Below are positions 16,449-24,060 of a DNA stretch of 50,805 bases, piece by piece (within the stretch, counting starts at the first letter, position 1; each line of letters begins with the position of its first letter). The position numbers and the translations under genes were made by a program. The DNA is from an uncultured Eubacteriales bacterium. GTDB lineage: Bacteria > Bacillota > Clostridia > Oscillospirales > Oscillospiraceae. The DNA lies in the NCBI GenBank assembly GCA_902492005.1, contig CABUJV010000012.1, positions 1 through 50,805 of the forward strand. The letters run 5' to 3'. Below the pieces are notes generated by a model. The model had not been told where the DNA came from. It made no database searches and saw only the letters and a program-made list of their open reading frames with translations.

Positions 16449-17936
16449 TCAGTCCTCGTCGGCGCTGCTCTTGTCGTGGAGAGCCTTAACCATCTCGTTG
16501 GGCTGGTCGGGCAGGGCCAAGGTAAGTACCACATAGACGGCAGTAGAAGCCAAAGTGCCGATGACTGCAGCGTTGACAGGAAGAGCAAGGCCGGTGAGAG
16601 AGGTAAGTACCACCAGGCCAAAGGAGCCGATCATACCCACGATACCGGCGGCGATGGCGGCGTACTTGTTGCCGCGCTTCCAGCGGGAGCCCAGCACCAA
16701 GATCGGGATTAGAACCGAGGCGCAGATCCCCCATGCACCGTTCCCCATCCACATGAGGAACTGGGGCGGATCGAATACCAGCACATAGGCAACGATCAAA
16801 ACCAGTGCCATGACAATGCGGGTATAGAACATCTCTTTCTTCTCATCCATTTTCTTTTTGTAGAGATAGCGGAAGATCATGTCGCGACAGATACCAGAGG
16901 TGACCGTAACCACCTGGGAGTCGCAGGTGGACATCATGGCGGCCACGATAGCAGCCATCATAATGCCGGCTATGACGGGCGGGAAGAACTCAAAGGTAAA
17001 CAGCGAGGACATATTGTTCACGTTGTCCAGGGTATCCACGAAGGTGCCCTTGATCGTCATGGCGCGGCCGCCTGCGCCAGCGAAGTGGGACAGACCCACC
17101 AGGAAGTAGGACAGCGTGGCGATGAACATGGACTTTTTCCATTTGCTCTTCTTGTTAATCTGGTAGAACTTGTTCACCACGTGGGGCTGGCCGCCCACAC
17201 CCAGGCCATACATCAGCGCAGTGCCGATGAAGTAGACGATATTGTAGTTGGTGCCGGGGCGGACGAAGGAGGTCAGGTTGCCCTCCACGGTGTTGAGGGT
17301 GGCGTTCATCTCGGTAAAGCCCCCGGCATTGGTGATTGCCACCACGGCGAAGGCGACGCCCAGGAGCATCATCAGGACGGCCTGGAACGCATCGGTGATG
17401 GCCGCAGCCAGCATGCCGCCCATCAGTACGTAGATGCCCACAACGATAACACCAACGGTGAGAGCAGTGAAGTAGCTCCAGCCAGTAACCAGCGCCACCA
17501 CGGTGCCCAGAGAGGCCAGGTTCGTCATAATATAGCCAGTGACACCGATGATGGTGGAGATGGAGACCACCAGCCGGGCACCCTCGCTGTTACCAAAGCG
17601 GTGGTAGGCGAAGTCCGACAGCGTGACGTAGCCGAACTTTCCGGACACCCGGCGCAGAGGTTCAGCCAGCAGCAGGTAAGACACCATAGTGCCTACCGTA
17701 GCGAAGATCATGATGGTCATGGGGGCATAGCCGTCTTTGTAGATGGAGCCCACTGAGCCCACAAAACCCATGCCGCTCATAATGGTAGAGGATACGGCCA
17801 AACCCAAGACCACGGGACCGAGGCGCTTGCCAGCTACATAGAACTCATCCGCATTGGTCTGGAATTTGGAACTCCAAATACCGATGCCGGCGCAGATGAT
17901 AATGTAGATGATCAGTACGATTTGAACGGTTGTCAA
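16449..17936 (-). CDS. Sodium:solute symporter (SSS family)
   Basis: A 495-residue polytopic membrane protein of the SSS family (LeuT fold, normally about 13 helices). The N-terminal segment with ADEFYVAGKRLGPVVLG and the SSTIMSGMGFVG region are typical of sodium/carboxylate and pantothenate-like symporters. TTG is the start codon, supported by a GGAGGG site eight bases upstream. Its C-terminal tail is short and charged (DKSSADED). A tiny membrane-peptide gene lies directly upstream. The cargo is not determined by sequence; mevalonate or a related branched hydroxy acid is the inference from neighbouring enzymes. Confidence 0.92.
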   Translation of the reverse strand: MTTVQIVLIIYIIICAGIGIWSSKFQTNADEFYVAGKRLGPVVLGLAVSSTIMSGMGFVGSVGSIYKDGYAPMTIMIFATVGTMVSYLLLAEPLRRVSGKFGYVTLSDFAYHRFGNSEGARLVVSISTIIGVTGYIMTNLASLGTVVALVTGWSYFTALTVGVIVVGIYVLMGGMLAAAITDAFQAVLMMLLGVAFAVVAITNAGGFTEMNATLNTVEGNLTSFVRPGTNYNIVYFIGTALMYGLGVGGQPHVVNKFYQINKKSKWKKSMFIATLSYFLVGLSHFAGAGGRAMTIKGTFVDTLDNVNNMSSLFTFEFFPPVIAGIMMAAIVAAMMSTCDSQVVTVTSGICRDMIFRYLYKKKMDEKKEMFYTRIVMALVLIVAYVLVFDPPQFLMWMGNGAWGICASVLIPILVLGSRWKRGNKYAAIAAGIVGMIGSFGLVVLTSLTGLALPVNAAVIGTLASTAVYVVLTLALPDQPNEMVKALHDKSSADED

Positions 17937-17986
17937 AGATATCCCTCCTAAATTTTACTCTTCTCTGCAAAGCGGAACAAAGGGGG

Positions 17987-18094
17987 TCACTTTTTCTTAT
18001 CAGACTTGAATGCAAGAATGGCAGTGATTAGCACAGGGATCGGGTACACAATGAATATCAGGATGAAGCTAAAGATTGGCATACCGAGAACCAT
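17987..18094 (-). CDS. 35-residue membrane peptide, probable symporter small accessory protein
   Basis: A very short gene: ATG at 18094, TGA at 17987, with an excellent GAGGAGGT ribosome site seven bases upstream. The peptide starts MVLGMPIFSFILIFIVYPIP, is one hydrophobic helix to about residue 29, and ends in SDKKK, so it should sit once in the membrane. It lies 50 bases upstream of the SSS symporter in the same direction. Small single-helix partners are known for several SSS transporters (for example the DUF997 protein beside PanF, and the small accessory families beside other SSS genes). The context and start signal make it a real gene despite its size. Confidence 0.8.
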   Translation of the reverse strand: MVLGMPIFSFILIFIVYPIPVLITAILAFKSDKKK

Positions 18095-18253
18095 GGTCTT
18101 ACCTCCTCGTATAACAAATTTCAAAGTTAATATCTTCAGGTATCAGCAGGCTTTAAAATATCAGGGATACAATTGTCATAGGACGGCAGGATCAAATTCT
18201 TAAACTTCCAGTTGAGTTGGAAACTTGCTTCGTCTGGGGTCTATCTCCTCTTA

Positions 18254-19024
18254 TTATTTTCGACCAAACTCCGGGATCTCCTTGTTGATGAAGGCATCGA
18301 TTCCTATGGTACTGTCCTGAGTGGCATAGCAGTCCCGGGCCGCCGACAGCTCCTCCGCCAAGGCCCGGTCCAGCGACGCGCCCCGGCAGGCATTGAGCGT
18401 GCGCTTATCGGCCTGAACCGCCAGCGGGGCGTTGGCCGCAATCAGCTTGGCCAGCTCCATAGCCCGGTCCATCAGCGCCTCGGGTTCCAGCACCTCCTCC
18501 ACCAGCCCCAGGCGGAGGGCCTCGTCGGCGGTGATGTGCATGGCGGTGTATATCATCTTCTTGGCCGCGCCGATCGGGATGGTGCGGGGCAGCCGGGCCG
18601 TGCCGCCGTAACCGGGCATGATCCCAAGCTTGGCCTCTGGCAGACCTACCTTGGCCTTGGACGAGGCCAGGCGAATGTCGCAGCCCATGGCGATCTCTAG
18701 CCCGCCCCCCAGGGCGTAGCCGTTGATGGCCGCGATGACAGGAGCCGGGAATTCCTCAATCTGGTTCACCAGGGCCTGGCCCTTTCCGTTGAGCTTCAGA
18801 GACGCGTCCGGCGTCCAGCGCTTGAGTTCCTTGATATCCGCGCCCGCCACAAAGGCTTTCCCTGTTCCGGTCAGGACAACTACCCGCACATCCTCTTCCA
18901 ACAGTAACTTTTCGAAGGTATTGCGCAAGCCATCCATTACTTCCACATCCAACGGGTTCATGGGAGGGTTGTCAATGGTGACGACAGCGATGTGCTCTTC
19001 CAGCCTATAGCTCACCTTTGGCAT
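18254..19024 (-). CDS. Enoyl-CoA hydratase/isomerase (crotonase family)
   Basis: A 256-residue crotonase-fold protein. The oxyanion-hole segments (FVAGADIKEL and ALGGG) and both hydratase glutamates are present: Glu in GGGLEIAMGCD and Glu in KVGLPEAKLGI. That predicts true hydratase activity on a 2-enoyl-CoA rather than only an isomerase. The start at 19024 is chosen because GGGGTGA lies eight bases upstream; a longer in-frame reading runs back into the MaoC gene. Possible substrates are crotonyl-CoA/3-hydroxybutyryl-CoA or 3-methylglutaconyl-CoA/HMG-CoA. A 160-base gap with no clear promoter separates it from the transporter genes. Confidence 0.93.
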   Translation of the reverse strand: MPKVSYRLEEHIAVVTIDNPPMNPLDVEVMDGLRNTFEKLLLEEDVRVVVLTGTGKAFVAGADIKELKRWTPDASLKLNGKGQALVNQIEEFPAPVIAAINGYALGGGLEIAMGCDIRLASSKAKVGLPEAKLGIMPGYGGTARLPRTIPIGAAKKMIYTAMHITADEALRLGLVEEVLEPEALMDRAMELAKLIAANAPLAVQADKRTLNACRGASLDRALAEELSAARDCYATQDSTIGIDAFINKEIPEFGRK

Positions 19025-19032
19025 CTCTTTGT

Positions 19033-19455
19033 TCACCCCTCTTTTTTCGGCATGGTGACGCTCTCGCCGTCCATGACCACCGTGCCGTTCTGATTGGTTA
19101 GGCAGATATCCAGTGTCAAGCGGTTGCGCTCCACGTTTATATCCTTTACCGTTAACGTGCATGTGATAGTGTCACCGATGAATACCGGGGCACGGAAGCG
19201 GATATTCTGGCTGACATAAACTGAGCCGCCGCCAGGCAGCTTCTGCCCCAGGACGCTACCGATCAGGGTGGCCACATAGGGCCCATGCACAATCCTGCGG
19301 CCGAATTTAGTGGTCTTGGCGAAGTCCTCGCTGATGTGCACCGGATTCATATCGCCGGTGAATCCGGCAAACACAAACACGTCGCCCTCCGTAAAGACCT
19401 TGGTAGTGGAAGCGCTCTGCCCAATCTTGAGCTGAGACATGGTGTAGGATTCCAT
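19033..19455 (-). CDS. MaoC-like (R)-enoyl-CoA hydratase
   Basis: A 140-residue single hot-dog domain with the hydratase-2 motif: FTGDMNPVHISEDFAKTTKF followed by GRRIVHG, giving the catalytic Asp and His pair expected for (R)-specific 2-enoyl-CoA hydratases. It is translationally close to the crotonase gene (8-base gap). Having both an (S)-type crotonase and an (R)-type MaoC protein in one operon suggests either two dehydration steps on different acyl-CoAs or epimerisation of a 3-hydroxyacyl-CoA. GAGAGG precedes the ATG by six bases. Confidence 0.9.
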   Translation of the reverse strand: MESYTMSQLKIGQSASTTKVFTEGDVFVFAGFTGDMNPVHISEDFAKTTKFGRRIVHGPYVATLIGSVLGQKLPGGGSVYVSQNIRFRAPVFIGDTITCTLTVKDINVERNRLTLDICLTNQNGTVVMDGESVTMPKKEG

Positions 19456-19498
19456 AGCAACCTCTCTTTCTTACACTAAGACGGATCTGTCAACTTTT

Positions 19499-20758
19499 TT
19501 ACCGGTAATGTTTCAGCAGCTCCTGGGCATACTCCAGACGGACATTCTTCTCGGCCACCATCTGTTTGACGATCTTTTCCAGCACCTCTCCCGTAGCTCC
19601 AGCGGTGGCCGCCAGGTTACGGGCGTGAAGGGACATGTGCCCCCGCTGGATCCCCTCGGTAGCCAGAGCCCTCATGGCAGCCATATTCTGGGCCAGCCCC
19701 ACGGCGGCGATAATCTGGGCCAGCTCGGCCGCAGTCTTGATCCCCAGCATCTTCACAGCTACCTTGGCGGCGGGGTGGATTTTGGTGGCGCCGCCTACAA
19801 GGCCCACCGCCATGGGCATCTCAATGGCGCCTACCAAGTCGCCGTCCGCGTTCTTCTCCCAGATGGCAAAAGGGGAATATTTTCCACTGCGGGCGGCGTA
19901 AGCATGCACACCCGACTCAATGGCTCGGGTATCATTTCCGGTGGCAATGACTACGGGGATCACTCCGTTCATAATGCCCTTGTTGTTGGTGGCGGCGCGG
20001 TAAGGGTCGGCGGCAGCAAAGGCGTAGGCAGCGAGCATTTTGTCCACCACTTCCTCGCCGCCGATGGCATCCTTCTTAAAGACGGCCCGGGCGCGGGCGA
20101 GCCGGCGGTCCGCCAGGTTGGAAAGAATGCGCAGCTCGGCGCGGCCGCCGGTGAGTTCCTCCAGATAGGGGGCCACGGCTTCTGCCATCGTGTTGACGGC
20201 GTTGGCGCCCATAGCATCGCCGGTATCCACCAGCAGGTGCACAATCACCATAGGCCCGATGATGGAGTCTATCACTCGAACTTCCACGTCCTTCATGCCG
20301 CCGCCCAGGCTGACCAGCACCGGGTCCTTGGCGTTGCAAATCTCAGCAATCTTGTCTTTGTTTTTCAGAATTTTGCCTCTGGCATAGGCGGGGGCGGGCA
20401 CATCCAAAATCTGGACCTGTGCGATCATGATATTTCCGGTGTAATCGGTGGTGAAGCCGCCGCCGGCCCGGGCCATTTTTGCCGCATTGGAGCAAGCGGC
20501 CACCACGGAGGGCTCCTCGGTGGCCATGGGGATCAGGTAGTCCCTTCCATTGATGGTAAAGTTGATGGCCACGCCCAGCGGGTAGGTGAAGCGGCCGATG
20601 ACGTTTTCGATCATGTGGTCGGCCTTGTCCAGATCCAAAGAGTCGGCGTTTTGGAGAATGGCCTGCTCCTCTTCTGTGAGGCCGCAGAACTCAGCGACCT
20701 CCTTCATGCGCTCCTTGATGGAAAGCCTGAAAAATCCGGAGTAGCTGCTGGTCTTCAT
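19499..20758 (-). CDS. mvaA: Class II hydroxymethylglutaryl-CoA reductase
   Basis: A 419-residue class II HMG-CoA reductase. All four catalytic elements are visible: Glu in MATEEPSVVAA, Lys in NNKGIMNG, Asp in ATGNDTRAIE and His in GHMSLHARN near the C terminus; DAMGANAVNTMAE is also conserved. The enzyme interconverts mevalonate + CoA + 2 NAD(P)+ with HMG-CoA + 2 NAD(P)H. No HMG-CoA synthase or mevalonate kinase is nearby, but a lyase and an uptake system are, so oxidation of mevalonate is the likely direction, as in Pseudomonas mevalonii. The ATG at 20758 follows AGGAGGAATCACT. Confidence 0.96.
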   Translation of the reverse strand: MKTSSYSGFFRLSIKERMKEVAEFCGLTEEEQAILQNADSLDLDKADHMIENVIGRFTYPLGVAINFTINGRDYLIPMATEEPSVVAACSNAAKMARAGGGFTTDYTGNIMIAQVQILDVPAPAYARGKILKNKDKIAEICNAKDPVLVSLGGGMKDVEVRVIDSIIGPMVIVHLLVDTGDAMGANAVNTMAEAVAPYLEELTGGRAELRILSNLADRRLARARAVFKKDAIGGEEVVDKMLAAYAFAAADPYRAATNNKGIMNGVIPVVIATGNDTRAIESGVHAYAARSGKYSPFAIWEKNADGDLVGAIEMPMAVGLVGGATKIHPAAKVAVKMLGIKTAAELAQIIAAVGLAQNMAAMRALATEGIQRGHMSLHARNLAATAGATGEVLEKIVKQMVAEKNVRLEYAQELLKHYR

Positions 20759-20792
20759 AGTGATTCCTCCTGTCAATTGAAAATCAAAAAAG

Positions 20793-21761
20793 TCAATGAA
20801 TGCAGCTGGTGAAGGAGTCCAGACGCCGGCCAAGGATTTTCTCCAGCATGCGGCAGATGCCGTAGCACCTGTGCTCATCAATCCCGGTATCTACCTTCAT
20901 ACGGTTGAGCATGGAGACAAAATCGCAGGTTTCCACCAAACCGGTACGGCAGTTATCGTAATAATACTCGCCGGTGCCCTTGACAGGCACACCGTCGACG
21001 ATGTTAGCCAGCTGACCGCCGATGCCGCCAATGGCACAGTCAAAGGTGGTCACACCGGCCTGGGCAGCGGCGTAATAAGAGGTCATGCCCATGCCGCATA
21101 CATCGTGGACATGAAACGAGTGCATGCGCTTGTCCGGATATTTTTCCAGCACGTTGCAGAAGTATTCATACACGATGTCGGGTGCGGCAGTACCCTCTGT
21201 ATCAGAGTGCTCAATCTCGTCAAACCCGATGTCAAAGGTTCGGTCCACAAATTCGTAGGCCCGCTCAATAGGAACCTCACCTTGCAGGGGGCAGCCAAAA
21301 ATGGTGCCCACATTGGCGAACACGTGCTTCACACCATGGTCATGAAGGAATTTGACGTTGTGCCCCGCCTCCTGAAAGAGCTCCTCATGGGTGCGGTTCA
21401 TATTCTTGCGGGCGTAGGCTTCGCTGGTGGCTAGCTGCCCACACAAGATGCGGTCGATCTGCATGCCTTTCTCCAAAGCGTCTACCGCCCGTTCGCAGGC
21501 TTTGGTGTTCAGGGCCAGTACGGTGTACTCCACATCGTCCCGCTTGGGTAGACCAGCCAAGACTTGATCAATATCCTTGAACTGGGGGACATACTTCACA
21601 TGGCTGAAGGTGCCCACTTCAAAGCGCTTGAATCCGGCCTCGATCAACCGGTTGGCAATCCAGAGCTTTGCGTCTGTTTGGACGAACACTTCCTCGTGCT
21701 GGATGCCGTCCCGCAAAGTGACATCAATGATGTCAACATGCTGCGGAAAACTAAGTGTCAT
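20793..21761 (-). CDS. HMG-CoA lyase-like enzyme (DRE-TIM metallolyase)
   Basis: A 322-residue HMGL-like TIM barrel. The metal/substrate motif DVTLRDGIQHEE, EHSDTEGTAAP and the metal-binding HSFHVHDVCGMG align with HMG-CoA lyases, which split HMG-CoA into acetyl-CoA and acetoacetate. However, the segment aligned with the GLGGCPYA signature reads IGGIGGQLANIVDG, so the signature Cys is replaced by Gln. Its first-gene position beside HMG-CoA reductase supports an HMG-CoA role, but a related lyase/aldolase specificity is possible. It is the first gene behind the sigma-54 promoter; AAGGAG precedes the ATG. Confidence 0.85.
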   Translation of the reverse strand: MTLSFPQHVDIIDVTLRDGIQHEEVFVQTDAKLWIANRLIEAGFKRFEVGTFSHVKYVPQFKDIDQVLAGLPKRDDVEYTVLALNTKACERAVDALEKGMQIDRILCGQLATSEAYARKNMNRTHEELFQEAGHNVKFLHDHGVKHVFANVGTIFGCPLQGEVPIERAYEFVDRTFDIGFDEIEHSDTEGTAAPDIVYEYFCNVLEKYPDKRMHSFHVHDVCGMGMTSYYAAAQAGVTTFDCAIGGIGGQLANIVDGVPVKGTGEYYYDNCRTGLVETCDFVSMLNRMKVDTGIDEHRCYGICRMLEKILGRRLDSFTSCIH

Positions 21762-21833
21762 AGTGCATCACTCCTTTTTCGGTATTTCGGCAATTGTGTA
21801 ACGGATGGATCGCACGTCTCTGTCCGTAAATAA

Positions 21834-21850
21834 TGCAATTTTTATGCCAA
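21834..21850 (-). promoter_or_regulatory. Sigma-54 (-24/-12) promoter of the island operon
   Basis: On the minus strand the 17 bases read TTGGCATAAAAATTGCA: GG of the -24 element (21847-21848) and GC of the -12 element (21835-21836) with the obligatory 10 bases between them. It ends about 70 bases before the HMG-CoA lyase-like gene, and a sigma-54 activator gene is adjacent. Confidence 0.88.
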
Positions 21851-21936
21851 TTTTCGTTGCAGTGGAAAATTGGCGCAAATTGCGTCGGTGGGCGTGCCCA
21901 TCTGTCTTTTAAGTGCCCCTTGAAGGAATGGGGATT

Positions 21937-21951
21937 TGCCAAAAATGACAC
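21937..21951. promoter_or_regulatory. Putative activator site, copy 1 of TGCCAAAAWTGACAC
   Basis: This 15-mer recurs with one mismatch at 21970-21984 (33 bases away, about three helix turns) and inverted at 21987-22001. It lies roughly 95 bases upstream of the -24 element, the normal distance for a sigma-54 activator site. The neighbouring PAS-AAA+ regulator is the obvious candidate to bind it. Confidence 0.6.
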
Positions 21952-21958
21952 GGTCTCT

Positions 21959-22012
21959 AAAAACATAGATGCCAAAATTGACACTAGTGTCAATTTTGGC
22001 ATCTATGTTTTT
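21959..22012. repeat. 54-bp perfect palindrome upstream of the sigma-54 promoter
   Basis: Two perfect 27-base arms meet at 21985/21986 without a loop. The core holds two opposed copies of the TGCCAAAATTGACAC motif. It lies about 60 bases beyond the stop of the activator gene and has a T-run on its minus-strand exit, so it can also act as the terminator of that gene. It probably combines a terminator with an enhancer-like binding site. With the promoter this accounts for the 313-base gene-free stretch 21762-22074. Confidence 0.8.
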
Positions 22013-22074
22013 CCTCTTAATTGCTGAGCGCGATAAATGAGACAGCGGCCCCTCTTTTTGTTTTCGGCAGTATG

Positions 22075-23631
22075 TCAATGGATTTGATACTGGCTAAGCT
22101 TGCGGTAAAAGGTGCGGCGGCTTAACCCCAGAACTTCCATTGCCTTACCTCGGTCGCCGGAAAAATAGGAGAGCGTGCTGGCGATCAGGCCGCGCTCATA
22201 GGCAGCCAGCTGCTCTGAGAGCGGGCCAGGCTGAAACTCGCCGGAGGTGGGAACCCGAACGTGCTGCTCGTGGGTAGGTTTCTCCTCCGGCTGGAGGAAC
22301 TGGTCCGGCAAGTCCGTCAGGAGAAGCCGTTCTCCCTGACACAGTACCACCATGCTCTCCATGGTATTTTGCAGCTCCCGCACATTGCCGGGCCAGCGGT
22401 AGTGGAGAAAGCGCTGATAGACCTCGCTGGAAATGCGCAGATTTTTACCGTATTTTCGGTTATAGACTGAAAGGTAATAATCTGCCAGCAGGAGTATATC
22501 GTTTCCGCGCTCCCGCAGGGGCGGAATGTGAATGGACACTACGTTAAGCCGATAATAGAGGTCCTTACGAAACTGATTGCGCTCGATCATTTCCTCCAGC
22601 GGCTGGTTGGTGGCGGCGACGATGCGCACATCCACCGGGATATTTTTTTGCCGCCCAATCTTTTCGATTTCCCCTTCCTGCAAAACCCGCAGCAGTTTGG
22701 CCTGCATAGGCATGGGCATATCCCCAATTTCGTCCAGGAACAGAGTGCCGCCTTGGGCCAACTGGAACTTTCCCAGCCTTCCGCCCCGTTTAGCGCCGGT
22801 AAACGAGCCTTCCTCATAGCCAAACAGTTCACTTTCAATGAGGGTATCTGGAATGGCGGAGCAGTTGACCGTAATAAAGGGCTTGTTTTTACGGGGGCTG
22901 TTCTCCCGCAAGATGCGGGTGAAGATCTCCTTGCCCACCCCGTTCTCACCCCGCAGGAGGACCACTGCGTCGGTCTTGGCCGCGGTGATCACCTTGACGA
23001 TACTGTTGGTGTAGGCCCTGCTCTCTCCGATGACCTGGTTTTGCCTGAGAATCGTTTCGGCCTCCAGTTGGCGGTTGTACTCCTCCGCCACCTGAGAAAT
23101 ACGGGCGACCTCCTGATTGAGCTCATTGATGCGGGTGATGTCGGTGAAAATGGACACCGCGCCGTAAAACTCCCCCTGGAGGAAGATGGGATACACGTGG
23201 ATGGAGACATATTTATTGATGCTGCGGATGAGCTGTTTTTTCTGGATCACGGAAGTGTGCGGTGGCTTGAGTACCGTGAGCAGCGCTGAACCGGGCTCCA
23301 CCTGCTGTAAATAGCGGCCAAGCACCCTGCCAATAGCCACGCCCAGCACCTTGGTGTAGGATGGATTGGCATAAAAGATGCGCCCGTTTTTGTCTATTGC
23401 AATTACCGCCTCCCCGATCTTGTCCAAAATAGACAGGAAACAGGCGATGTTGGAGGATGCGTGCAGATACTCCAAAAGCTCCCGCTTCACGCTCCCCACG
23501 CATGTGCCGGAGCCGTCCACTACCCGAATAAACACATCCTCTCTTGGAATCTTAGAAAGATCCAGCTCCGTAATCTCTCCCTCGCAGGGCAGGCTGACAG
23601 AGGAAGAAACGTCCTTGTTTTTAGGGTTCAT
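22075..23631 (-). CDS. Sigma-54-dependent transcriptional activator (PAS, AAA+, Fis-type HTH)
   Basis: A 518-residue enhancer-binding protein. A PAS domain (about residues 70-180, with EAVIAIDKNGRIFYANPSYT) should sense the inducer. It is followed by a short coiled linker and the AAA+ core: Walker A LRGENGVGKEIFTRI, the sigma-54 contact loop GSFTGAKRGG (GSFTGA instead of GAFTGA), Walker B GGTLFLDEIGDM and the WPGNVRELQN block. The C-terminal Fis-like HTH is at about 475-515 (LGLSRRTFYRKL). No receiver domain is present, so it is probably activated by a ligand. The ATG at 23631 is chosen for AAGGA four bases upstream; a 26-residue longer form is possible. Confidence 0.95.
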   Translation of the reverse strand: MNPKNKDVSSSVSLPCEGEITELDLSKIPREDVFIRVVDGSGTCVGSVKRELLEYLHASSNIACFLSILDKIGEAVIAIDKNGRIFYANPSYTKVLGVAIGRVLGRYLQQVEPGSALLTVLKPPHTSVIQKKQLIRSINKYVSIHVYPIFLQGEFYGAVSIFTDITRINELNQEVARISQVAEEYNRQLEAETILRQNQVIGESRAYTNSIVKVITAAKTDAVVLLRGENGVGKEIFTRILRENSPRKNKPFITVNCSAIPDTLIESELFGYEEGSFTGAKRGGRLGKFQLAQGGTLFLDEIGDMPMPMQAKLLRVLQEGEIEKIGRQKNIPVDVRIVAATNQPLEEMIERNQFRKDLYYRLNVVSIHIPPLRERGNDILLLADYYLSVYNRKYGKNLRISSEVYQRFLHYRWPGNVRELQNTMESMVVLCQGERLLLTDLPDQFLQPEEKPTHEQHVRVPTSGEFQPGPLSEQLAAYERGLIASTLSYFSGDRGKAMEVLGLSRRTFYRKLSQYQIH

Positions 23632-23810
23632 GATATCCTTCCAGTGCATTGCTTGCCGTTTTGCTCCTTCCTTGAACTCCGGCCAACCGCCATAGGGCGG
23701 CAAGTTCAAGCAGACCTGGCAGTCCGCCTTTTGCTGGAGTAATTCTCAAATTTCTGGATGGGTATTTTCTAAGGGGTAGTCCTTCCTTATAGGGAGCTTT
23801 TATGCAATCC

Positions 23811-23839
23811 ATGATACTATTATGACCCCTAAAATTCAA
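23811..23839 (-). promoter_or_regulatory. Sigma-A promoter of the activator gene
   Basis: Minus-strand TTGAAT (23834-23839) and TATCAT (23811-23816) are 17 bases apart, leaving a leader of about 170 bases before the chosen start codon. Confidence 0.6.
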
Positions 23840-23879
23840 GTAAATATTCGTCTGAAGAGAACTCTTGATTTATGAAAAA

Positions 23880-23901
23880 CGGGAAGGTGTTGCCCTTCCC
23901 G
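23880..23901 (-). terminator. Terminator directly after the recombinase fragment
   Basis: An 8-bp stem CGGGAAGG/CCTTCCCG (23880-23887 with 23894-23901) is followed on the minus strand by GTTTTTC. It abuts the stop codon of the recombinase remnant, as expected for its original terminator. Confidence 0.7.
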
Positions 23902-24060
23902 CTATCGGAGTACACTGGATATGGTCTGTGTGATTCGCGCCTGTACCCCGGACATTCGGTGAGCGTAGGCCCGGCTGATAATACCTGCGGAAGCGTGGCC
24001 CAGGTGCTTACTGGCGGATGCCTTCAAACTTAAGTGATCCAGGTGAATCCGGCAGAAAGA
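23902..24060 (-). pseudogene. C-terminal fragment of a tyrosine recombinase (integrase)
   Basis: The minus strand reads SKHLGHASAGIISRAYAHRM and continues SGVQARITQTISSVLR before a stop. HLGHAS is the box with the third catalytic His, and the Tyr of AYAH sits where the nucleophile is expected. The preceding RIHLDHLSLKASA looks like a collapsed RIHDLRHT...TVSKHLG region, and no catalytic N-terminal part is found upstream. It is therefore a decayed integrase end, adjacent to the island's right boundary. The stretch 24061-24202 holds nothing recognisable. Confidence 0.65.

Noticed and set aside
19499..20758. HMG-CoA reductase as part of isoprenoid synthesis
   Set aside because: No HMG-CoA synthase, mevalonate kinase or decarboxylase is in the cluster, while a lyase-like enzyme and an uptake system are; biosynthesis is the less likely reading.
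21858..21885. A second sigma-54-like promoter on the plus strand (TTGGCGC...TTGCG)
   Set aside because: The spacing between GG and GC is eight bases, not ten, and no plus-strand gene follows.
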